A stretch of DNA of 64,000 nucleotides. It comes from Ramlibacter paludis. GTDB taxonomy: Bacteria > Pseudomonadota > Gammaproteobacteria > Burkholderiales > Burkholderiaceae_C. This document shows, in pieces, positions 9,622 through 16,593 of this stretch. The stretch spans positions 558,001 through 622,000 of the forward strand of contig NZ_JAKLTM010000003.1 in NCBI RefSeq assembly GCF_022012305.1, read 5' to 3'. The position numbers were made by a program, and so were the translations under genes. Under the pieces are notes generated by a model, which ran no database searches, was not told the DNA's origin, and was given only the letters and a program-made list of their open reading frames with translations. Numbering within the stretch: position 1 is the stretch's first letter; every line of letters begins with the position of its first letter.

Positions 9622-10472
9622 CAGCGGTAGCTGCGCGGGTCGATGGCCAGCAGCTGGTCCACCATCTGGCGCAGGTGGCCGCGCAAGGTGGCGAAATGGG
9701 CGTTGGGCTCCAAGGTCGTCTCGTCCATGTAGAGCTTGCGGTTCACTTCCACCTGGATCGAATGGCGCTGCTGCGCGGGTTCACCATAGCGGCGCACCAG
9801 TTCCACGCCCTTGTACGGGTGGTTGTAAGCCACGTCGTAGCCGAAGCCGCGCAGCAGGTCGCACAGCGCCTGGCTGAGCGCGGGATGCGCGGTCGTGCCG
9901 TCCCTGTCGCCGATCACGAAGTCGGCATGCGCCAGGCCCGGGAAGTCGGTCGAATAGGCCGAGGCGATCGCGGGCATGGAATGGCAATTCAGGTGGATGC
10001 TGTAGCCGTGGCGCGCATGCGCGTCGGCGATCGCCTGCTGGACGGCCTGGTGGTAGGGGCGCCAGCACTGGTCTATGCGGCTGCGCACCTCCGCCGCGGT
10101 GAGCTTGCGTCGGTAGATCGGCGTGCCTTCATCGGTCATGCGCCAGATCAGGCCCTTGCCCAGGCGGACCTTGGCGAGCGCGGCGGGATCGGTCTCGACC
10201 GCATCGGACCAGTCGTCCTCCATCAGCGTGACGTCGATCTCGGTGGTGTTGCGGTTGACGTCGATGTAGCTGCGCGGAAAGAGCGCCTCGATCCAGGCCA
10301 CGCCCAGCGCCGGCGCGAAGTCGTACAGCTTCTCGACGTGGGTGTCCTCGGCCTGGCGAAGCACGGCCAGTTCGCAGTCGTGGCCGAAGTCGGCGGGGTA
10401 GGCAACGCCGCTGTGCGGCGAGTCGAGCACCAGCGGGGCGCTGCCCGGCAGGAATCGGATCAGCGAGGACAT
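9621..10472 (-). CDS. N-formylglutamate amidohydrolase family protein
   Basis: This 283-residue cytosolic hydrolase belongs to the N-formylglutamate amidohydrolase (HutG/FGase) family. Family blocks visible are [13 protein letters not shown], the VNRNTTEID segment, the [10 protein letters not shown] metal-ligand segment and [11 protein letters not shown]. Members deformylate N-formylglutamate at the end of one histidine-degradation route. No hut genes are visible nearby, so the true substrate may differ. It sits between the MetE-like gene (12 bp upstream) and the hydroxyglutarate oxidase-like gene, with which it overlaps. The set suggests handling of glutamate-type C5 metabolites. Confidence 0.88.
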   Translation of the reverse strand: MSSLIRFLPGSAPLVLDSPHSGVAYPADFGHDCELAVLRQAEDTHVEKLYDFAPALGVAWIEALFPRSYIDVNRNTTEIDVTLMEDDWSDAVETDPAALAKVRLGKGLIWRMTDEGTPIYRRKLTAAEVRSRIDQCWRPYHQAVQQAIADAHARHGYSIHLNCHSMPAIASAYSTDFPGLAHADFVIGDRDGTTAHPALSQALCDLLRGFGYDVAYNHPYKGVELVRRYGEPAQQRHSIQVEVNRKLYMDETTLEPNAHFATLRGHLRQMVDQLLAIDPRSYR

Positions 10473-10484
10473 CCCGCCATTGTC

Positions 10485-11507
10485 TCAGGCCTCCTGGCGC
10501 AGCAGCGCGGCCGCCTGGACCATCGCGGCCAGCTTGCCTTGCGCCACGTCGCGCGGCAGGTACTTCATGCCGCAGTCGGGCGCCAGGATCACCTGCTCGG
10601 GCGCGATGTGCTCGAGCGCGCGGCGGATGCGCGCGGCGACCACTTCCGGCGTCTCGACGTTCATGTCGGAGAGGTCGAGGCAGCCGACCAGCACCTGCTT
10701 GCCATCGAGCTCGCGCAGCACGCGCGTGTCCAGGCTGGACTGCGCCGTCTCGATCGACACCTGCCGGCAGCGGCAGCCGGCGAGTTCCGGCAGGAAGGAG
10801 TAGCCGCTGGGCCGCTGGTGGATCACGGCCGCGTAGCCGAAGCAGATGTGCACGCAGGTCGTGCCCTCCACGCCCTCCAGCGCGCGGTTCAGGGCCCGCA
10901 GGCCGTACTGGCGCGCCTTCTCGGGCCGCGCCTGCATGTAGGGCTCGTCGATCTGCACCACGTCCGCGCCGGCCGCGAACAGGTCGCGGATCTCGGCGTT
11001 CACCGCCTCCGCGTAGTCCATCGCCGCCTCTTCCTCGCTGGCATAGAAGTCGTTCTGCGCCTGCTGCAGCATCGTGAACGGGCCGGGCACGGTGATCTTG
11101 GTCATGCGCCTGGTGTGGCGCTTGAGGAAAAGCAGGTCCTCCACTTCGACCGCGTGGCGGCGCCGGATCCGGCCCACGATGCGCGGCACCGGGTTCGGAT
11201 GGCCGGAGCGGTCCAGCGCGGTGCCGGGGTTGTCGAGGTCGACGCCGTCCAGCGCGGTGGCGAAGCGATTGGAATAGCTTTCACGGCGGATCTCGCCGTC
11301 GGACACGATGTCCAGGCCCGCGTCCTCCTGCGCGCGGATCGCCAGCAGGGTCGCATCGTCCTGCGCCTGCGCCAGGTACGGCTCCTGCAGGCGCCAGAGC
11401 TCACGGGCCCGCACCCGCGGGGGGAACCGGCCCGCCAGCTTCGCCCGGTCGATCAGCCATTCGGGCTGGGGATAGCTGCCGACGATGGTGGTGGGAAACA
11501 AGTGCAC
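10485..11507 (-). CDS. MetE C-terminal-domain protein (cobalamin-independent methionine synthase-like)
   Basis: This 340-residue protein corresponds to the C-terminal catalytic barrel of MetE only; full MetE is about 750 residues. The zinc ligands are all visible: His220 and Cys222 in VHICFG, Glu253 in VSIETAQ, and Cys312 in LAPDCGM. The N-terminal homocysteine/folate half of MetE is absent. Such stand-alone proteins use methyl donors other than the usual folate or act in related methyltransfer. The GTG start at 11507 is chosen because AGGAG lies 7 bp upstream (11515-11519); an open frame continues to 11657 but lacks that signal. It is the first gene of a three-gene minus-strand unit. Confidence 0.87.
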   Translation of the reverse strand: MHLFPTTIVGSYPQPEWLIDRAKLAGRFPPRVRARELWRLQEPYLAQAQDDATLLAIRAQEDAGLDIVSDGEIRRESYSNRFATALDGVDLDNPGTALDRSGHPNPVPRIVGRIRRRHAVEVEDLLFLKRHTRRMTKITVPGPFTMLQQAQNDFYASEEEAAMDYAEAVNAEIRDLFAAGADVVQIDEPYMQARPEKARQYGLRALNRALEGVEGTTCVHICFGYAAVIHQRPSGYSFLPELAGCRCRQVSIETAQSSLDTRVLRELDGKQVLVGCLDLSDMNVETPEVVAARIRRALEHIAPEQVILAPDCGMKYLPRDVAQGKLAAMVQAAALLRQEA

Positions 11508-11585
11508 GGCCTGGCTCCTGGGTCTTGGCGGGTGCGGGCACTCTCGCACGGGCGGCGCAGCGCCGCAAGGGCGGGAAAGGTCCCG

Positions 11586-11614
11586 GTGACAAAGGCGCGC
11601 CGGCCCCGTAGGAT
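11586..11614 (+). promoter_or_regulatory. Candidate sigma-70 promoter for the short adaptor gene
   Basis: GTGACA at 11586-11591 differs from the -35 consensus at one position. TAGGAT at 11609-11614 matches the -10 box at four positions, and the spacer is exactly 17 bp. It lies 30 bp before the GTG start of the adaptor gene, in the 137-bp divergent gap shared with the MetE-like gene. Confidence 0.4.
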
Positions 11615-11644
11615 GCGCAGGACTCGGGACGAAGGAGCAGTGGA

Positions 11645-12463
11645 GTGCGCATGGCAAGAACAGGCTGGATGCTTGCGGGCGGCATCGCGCTCGCCCTGGC
11701 CGCCCGCGCCGACGGGCCGGCGCAGGAATTCGACTGCATGATCGAGGCGCGCCAGAACATCGAGATCCGCAGCCCCGCGGAGGGCCTGATCGACCGCGTC
11801 CTGGTGCAGCGCGGCGACATCGTCGCCCGCGGCCAGGTGCTGGCCATCGTGGAGTCCAGCCAGGAGCGCGCTGCCCTCGACGTCGCCCGCACCCGTGCCG
11901 AAATGCAGGGCGAGATCAAGGTCGCCGAAGCCCGGCTCGACCTGTCTTCCAAGAAGATGGAGCGCGCCCAGGAACTGCACCGGCAGCAGTTCGTCTCGGA
12001 CAGCGCGCGCGACGAAGCCGTGGCGGAATTCCGTCTCGCGTCCGAGGACCTGCGCCGCACCCGGGAGAACCAGCGCCTCGCGCAGGCCGAAGCGGCGCGG
12101 GCATCGACGGCGGTGGAACTGCGCACCATCCGCTCGCCCTTCAACGGCGTCGTGGTGGAGGTGCTGCTCAAGCCGGGCGAACTGGCGGCGACGGCCACCG
12201 TGAAGAACCCGGTGATGAAGCTGGCCGAGATCGACCCGCTCTACGTCGAGGTGGTGCTGCCGTCCAAGCTGTTCGGCAGCATCCGGCGCGGCCAGCAGGC
12301 CACGGTGCTTCCCGAAGCGCCGGTGCACGGCCAGCATGCCAGCGTGGTCAAGGTGGTGGACCGCGTCATCGACGCGGCAAGCGGCACCTTCGGCGTGCGC
12401 CTGGAACTGCCCAATCGCAACGGCAGGGTGCCGCCCGGCATCCGCTGCCGGGTCCGCTTCTAG
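11645..12463 (+). CDS. Short periplasmic adaptor (HlyD/RND membrane-fusion family)
   Basis: This is a 272-residue secreted adaptor. It has a signal peptide (hydrophobic to about residue 22, ending in ARA), a split biotinyl-lipoyl motif (IRSPAEGLIDRVLVQRGD and later RSPFNGVVVEVLLKPGE), an intervening alpha-helical hairpin rich in Ala, Glu and Arg (about 75-155), and a beta-barrel segment (about 190-270). It is shorter than most membrane-fusion proteins and has no membrane anchor beyond the signal peptide. The GTG start has AAGGAG 7 bp upstream; ATG 11651 is an alternative. No pump gene is adjacent on its strand. It converges on the SecA-like gene with 3 bp between stops, so it may be the outer arm of the neighbouring export system. 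Confidence 0.82.
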   Translation: MRMARTGWMLAGGIALALAARADGPAQEFDCMIEARQNIEIRSPAEGLIDRVLVQRGDIVARGQVLAIVESSQERAALDVARTRAEMQGEIKVAEARLDLSSKKMERAQELHRQQFVSDSARDEAVAEFRLASEDLRRTRENQRLAQAEAARASTAVELRTIRSPFNGVVVEVLLKPGELAATATVKNPVMKLAEIDPLYVEVVLPSKLFGSIRRGQQATVLPEAPVHGQHASVVKVVDRVIDAASGTFGVRLELPNRNGRVPPGIRCRVRF

Positions 12464-12466
12464 CCC

Positions 12467-14434
12467 CTATTCGCCGCGGCCGGAGAAGGCCAGCAGGTCT
12501 TCCTGCGACTGCCCCGCCTTCAGCAGTTCGCGCCGCGTGCGCGAGTGGGTCCGCTCGGCCAGCGCCTGCGCCAGCACCAGCAGCGGCCGTCCTGCCCAGG
12601 CCGGCACCTCGCCGCGGCGGTTGCCCAGCCGCGCCGCCAGCCGCGCCGTCGCCGGCAGGTAGGTTTCGCACAGTTCGTCCTCGAGGCTGAGGAAGGTGAG
12701 GCACTCGCCCGGGTCGCCCTGGCGCCCGCAGCGCCCGTAAAGCTGGCGGTCGATGCGGCCCGAGTCGTGCCTTTCCGTGCAGACCACCAGCAGCCCGCCC
12801 TCCTGCGCCACGCCAGCGGCCAGCTTGATGTCGGTGCCGCGGCCCGCCATGTTGGTGGCGACCGTCACGCGCCCGGGCTGGCCGGCCTCGGACACGATCT
12901 CCGCTTCGGCCGCGTCCTGGCGGGCATTGAGCAGGCGGAACGCGATCTCCGAGCGCTCCAGCAGCGCCGCCAATTCCTCGGACGCCCCCACCGACCGGGT
13001 GCCGACCAGCACCGGCCGGCCCGCCGACTGGCTGGCGCGGATCGCCGCCAGCACGGCCTGCCACTTGTCCTCGGCCCGCGCGAACACGCGCTCGGGTCGC
13101 AGCAGGCGCCGCACCGGCTTGTCGGTCTCGATGCGCGCCACCCGCAGCCGGTACACCGCCCACAGCTCGCCGGCGACCTCGGAGGCCGTGCCGGTCATGC
13201 CGCACAGGTGCAGGTAGCGGCGAAAGAAGATCTGGTAGCTGATGCGCGCGAGCGTGGTGCGCTGCGCGCTCAGCGCGCAGCCTTCCTTCAGCTCGATCAG
13301 CTGGTGCAGGCCCTGCTCCCAGGCGCGGTCCGGCATCAGGCGGCCGGTGTTCTCGTCGATGATCAGGACCTTGCCGTCCTGCACCAGGTAGTGCTTGTCG
13401 CGGTGGAACAGCTCAAGCGCCGTCAGCGCCTGCAGCACCAGGCGTTCGCGCCGCCGCGGCCCTGTCCACAGTCCGCCCAGGCCGGCGGCGAGCTGCACCA
13501 GGCGCTCGTGGCCGGAGGATGTGAGTTCCAGGTGGTCGCCTTCGATGCGGTAATCGGCCTCGCCCAGCGCGTGCGCCAGGGCCAGCGCCTGCCGGTAGGT
13601 CGCCTCCTCGCGCCCGCTGTCCTGCTGCGTCGCCAGCACCAGCGGCGTGCGTGCCTCGTCGATCAGCACGCTGTCGGCTTCGTCGACGATGGCGAACTGC
13701 AGGCCGCGCAGCAGCGGCGGCTCCTGCTCGCGCCCGGGCGCCAATCGTCCCAGTTGCGCGGCGATCGGCCGCGGCCGGCCGCCCAGCGTGAGGCGATCGC
13801 GCAGGTAGTCGAAGGTGAGTTCCTTGTTGCTGCAGTAGCAGACGTCGCAGCCGTAGGCCTGGCGGCGCTGGGCCGGCTCCATGCCGTGCACGATGCAGCC
13901 CAGGGTGAGGCCGAGCGCCTCGTACAGCGGCCGCAGCGCCTGCGCGTCGCGCTGCGCCAGGTAGTCGTTGACCGTCACCACGTGCACAGCCTGGCCGGCC
14001 AGCGCCGCCGTCGCCGCGACCAGCGTCGCGGTGAGGGTCTTGCCTTCGCCGGTCTCCATCTCGGCCAGCATGCCTTGCAGCATCGCCCAGCCGCCGACCA
14101 GCTGCACGTCGTGGTGGCGCAGGCCCAAGGTCAATCCGGCGGCGGCGCGCACCAGCGCGAAGGCTTCGGCGGCCAGCGGTTCGGTCCAGCCGGAACGGCG
14201 CAGGCGTGGCCGCAGCTCCGCGGCGCGGGCCCGCAGCAGTTCCGCATCGACGGGCGGCAGCGCCGCCTCGCAGGCATGCACCTGCGCCACGATGCGCCGC
14301 AGCCGCTCGCGACCGGTGCGGCCGCGGCCCGCGACGTAGGTCACCGCGCCCAGAACCTTGCGCAAGGCGTCGCTGCGTTCCTCGACCCGCTCGGGGTAGC
14401 CGCTCCAGGCGAGTGCCGTCGCTGCCGCCGTCAT
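12467..14434 (-). CDS. Short SecA-like preprotein translocase ATPase
   Basis: This 655-residue motor is related to SecA but well short of the usual 850-900 residues. The DEAD-motor motifs are intact: Walker A METGEGKT (about 127-133), a DEAD-type box VDEADSVLIDEARTP (Asp251), TNMAGRGTDI and QLYGRCGRQGDPG. The C-terminal cysteine-rich SecB/lipid-binding tail is missing and the helical scaffold is abbreviated. Its ATG overlaps the TGA of the M50-HlyD gene (ATGA), so the two are translationally coupled. I infer a dedicated export motor, not the housekeeping SecA. The start at 14434 is chosen for this overlap and because the conserved sequence begins there; the frame stays open far upstream inside the neighbour gene. 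Confidence 0.88.
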   Translation of the reverse strand: MTAAATALAWSGYPERVEERSDALRKVLGAVTYVAGRGRTGRERLRRIVAQVHACEAALPPVDAELLRARAAELRPRLRRSGWTEPLAAEAFALVRAAAGLTLGLRHHDVQLVGGWAMLQGMLAEMETGEGKTLTATLVAATAALAGQAVHVVTVNDYLAQRDAQALRPLYEALGLTLGCIVHGMEPAQRRQAYGCDVCYCSNKELTFDYLRDRLTLGGRPRPIAAQLGRLAPGREQEPPLLRGLQFAIVDEADSVLIDEARTPLVLATQQDSGREEATYRQALALAHALGEADYRIEGDHLELTSSGHERLVQLAAGLGGLWTGPRRRERLVLQALTALELFHRDKHYLVQDGKVLIIDENTGRLMPDRAWEQGLHQLIELKEGCALSAQRTTLARISYQIFFRRYLHLCGMTGTASEVAGELWAVYRLRVARIETDKPVRRLLRPERVFARAEDKWQAVLAAIRASQSAGRPVLVGTRSVGASEELAALLERSEIAFRLLNARQDAAEAEIVSEAGQPGRVTVATNMAGRGTDIKLAAGVAQEGGLLVVCTERHDSGRIDRQLYGRCGRQGDPGECLTFLSLEDELCETYLPATARLAARLGNRRGEVPAWAGRPLLVLAQALAERTHSRTRRELLKAGQSQEDLLAFSGRGE

Positions 14435-16578
14435 ACGGTCAGCCGGCTCAGGAAGACCTGGCGCACGGACCGGTACAGCCGATGCGCCAAGGGTTCCGGG
14501 TCGTGCAGGAAGCGCACGTGCACCCGCTCGCCGATGCTGCGGCCGGTGGACTGCGGCAGCTGCAGCTCGAACTCGAACCAGCTGTCCATCGCCACGGCCT
14601 GCGGCTCGCCCGGCCGCGGGTCGGTGGCGACCAGGCCGCCGCCTTGCGCGGTGAGCGCCGGGTTGGGGACGCGCCGGCTCGCCGCCGGCACTTCGCGCAG
14701 CAGCCGCGCCGGCTCGGTCACGGCCAGCGCGCCGGCGCGCTTGATCTCGATGGAGCGCGTGCGGCTGCGCACCAGGTCCACCTCGTCCTGCGAGACCAGC
14801 ACGCGCACCGTGGCGGGCCCGGGCGGCAGCACGAAGGCCACCTGCTGGCCCTTGCGCAGGAAGCGGTCCGGCAGGTCGTCGGCGCCCGGCAGGAACAGCA
14901 CGCCCGCCAGCGGGCTGCGGATGACGAGCTCCTCGTACCGTTCGCGCGCCACTGCCAGCTCCGCGCTGGTCGACTTGATCTCTTCCTGCGTGCTTTGCCA
15001 GCGCACGCGGTCGACGTCGCGCTCGGCACGCGCCCGCGCCTCCAGCAGGTCCAGCTGCGCCTGCAGGATGCGGATGCGCGGCGCGAGCGCGGGGTCCTCG
15101 GTGGTCACCAGCACGGTGCCGCGTTCGACCTGGCCGCCGGCCGGCGCCAGCACCTTCTGCACGAAGCCGTCGGTGCCGGCGGCGATCACGGCCTCCTGCG
15201 CGGTCCAGGTCACGCCTTCGGCCCGGGTCCACAAGGGCATGGGCAGCGCGAACAGCAGCAGCAACAGGAACACCGCGATGCCGGTGGACACGGCCACCGC
15301 GCGCAGGCGCCGGCGCCGCAGCCGGTTGTGCCGCGCGAGGTAGGCCACGCCCTTCACCAGCGGCCAGACCAGCGTCGCGGCGACCGACCACAGGGCCAGC
15401 AGCACGCCGACGAAGAAGTACTCGCGCGCGATGAACAGGGCGATCGCGAGCATCACCGCGATGCGGTAGAAGAAGGACGCGACCGTGAAGGCCAGCAGCC
15501 AGGCCCGCTCGCGCGGATGCTGCTCCACCGGCGGCGCGTCGACGCCGAACAGGCGCGACTCGACCACCTGCACCAGCAGCTGCTGGCCGCGGCTGCGCAT
15601 GTTGGGGATCTGCAGCAGGTCCGAGAGCACGTAGTAGCCGTCGAAGCGCAGCAGCGGATTGCCGTTGAACAGCACCGTGGAGACGCCGGCGATCAGCATC
15701 ACGTCGTACATCACCGCGCGCGCCATGCCGGGCTGCAGTTCCAGCCAAAGCAGCAGCGCCAGCGAGGCCAGCAGCAGTTCCGCCATCACGCCGGCCGCAC
15801 CGACCACCGCCCGCCGGCGGGTTTCGCGGAAGGCGCTGGAGGCGCTGGCGTCGACGTAGGGCACCGGCATCAGCACCAGCAGCATCACGCCCATGTCGTG
15901 CACCTCGCCGCCCCAGGCCTTGACGGCGCACGCGTGGCCGAACTCGTGCAGCAGCTTGACCACCGGGAAGGTGAGCGCGATCAGCAGCAGGTTCTGCGGC
16001 GCCAGCACGCGATCGGTGACGTCCTCGGCCAGTTCGCGCCAGTGCCCGGCCGCGAGCAGGCCCGCGGCCAGCACGATGGCCAGCCAGACGAAGAAGCCGG
16101 CGCGCGTGAACAGCGGCCGGTACCAGGGCAGCAGCCGCTGCAGCAGGCGGTCGGGGTCGAACAGCGGGATGCGCACCGCCAGCGGCGACAGCCAGCGCTG
16201 CACCAGCTGCTGGCGGCGGTGCTTCTGCGTGCGCCGCAGCAGCTCCGCCACGTCGGGCGACACCTCGGACTGCAGGACGTCGGCCGCATGCAGCTGCGCC
16301 AGCAGGCGGATCAGTTCATCCTGCGTGGGGGCGTCGTCGCCGAAGGCGGTAGCTGCCAGGTCCCACAGCTCCTGCACCGTGCGGCGGCCATCCATCAGGC
16401 CGAGGATGTGGTGCGCAGCGGGGTTGAAGCGGTGCATGCGCCGCGACAGCAGGTCCTCCAGGACGTACCAGCGCTGGCCGCGGTATTCGTGGCGATGCAC
16501 GCGCAGGTGCCCGCGCAGGCGCGGCCGCAGCTCCGCCACGCGGTACCAGGACGGGCTGAAGAGGCTGTCGGCGGCCAT
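14431..16578 (-). CDS. PqqD-like / M50 (site-2-type) protease / HlyD fusion membrane protein
   Basis: This 715-residue polytopic protein joins three modules. Residues about 25-105 resemble a PqqD-type winged-helix peptide-recognition domain (YVLEDLLSRRMHRFNPAAHH, then RTVQELW). Next comes an M50 site-2-type protease core in membrane helices: His211-Glu212-x-x-His215 in LLHEFGHA and the second-site aspartate Asp313 in NPLLRFDGYY. More membrane helices span about 355-440. Residues about 455-640 are HlyD-like, with a split lipoyl motif (GTDGFVQKVLAPAGGQV and RSPLAGVLFLPG) around a helical hairpin. It lies 15 bp after the GAF-HlyD gene and overlaps the SecA-like gene. The role is inferred to be an inner-membrane platform that recognises, and may clip, the exported giant protein. 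Confidence 0.86.
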   Translation of the reverse strand: MAADSLFSPSWYRVAELRPRLRGHLRVHRHEYRGQRWYVLEDLLSRRMHRFNPAAHHILGLMDGRRTVQELWDLAATAFGDDAPTQDELIRLLAQLHAADVLQSEVSPDVAELLRRTQKHRRQQLVQRWLSPLAVRIPLFDPDRLLQRLLPWYRPLFTRAGFFVWLAIVLAAGLLAAGHWRELAEDVTDRVLAPQNLLLIALTFPVVKLLHEFGHACAVKAWGGEVHDMGVMLLVLMPVPYVDASASSAFRETRRRAVVGAAGVMAELLLASLALLLWLELQPGMARAVMYDVMLIAGVSTVLFNGNPLLRFDGYYVLSDLLQIPNMRSRGQQLLVQVVESRLFGVDAPPVEQHPRERAWLLAFTVASFFYRIAVMLAIALFIAREYFFVGVLLALWSVAATLVWPLVKGVAYLARHNRLRRRRLRAVAVSTGIAVFLLLLLFALPMPLWTRAEGVTWTAQEAVIAAGTDGFVQKVLAPAGGQVERGTVLVTTEDPALAPRIRILQAQLDLLEARARAERDVDRVRWQSTQEEIKSTSAELAVARERYEELVIRSPLAGVLFLPGADDLPDRFLRKGQQVAFVLPPGPATVRVLVSQDEVDLVRSRTRSIEIKRAGALAVTEPARLLREVPAASRRVPNPALTAQGGGLVATDPRPGEPQAVAMDSWFEFELQLPQSTGRSIGERVHVRFLHDPEPLAHRLYRSVRQVFLSRLTV

Positions 16579-16593
16579 GCGGATCGCTGCCGC

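Noticed and set aside
14435-15931. N-terminal extension of the SecA-like frame to 1,154 residues
   Set aside because: The extension lies wholly inside the M50-HlyD gene in another frame and shows no domain. The ATG at 14434 overlaps the neighbour's stop in the standard coupled way.
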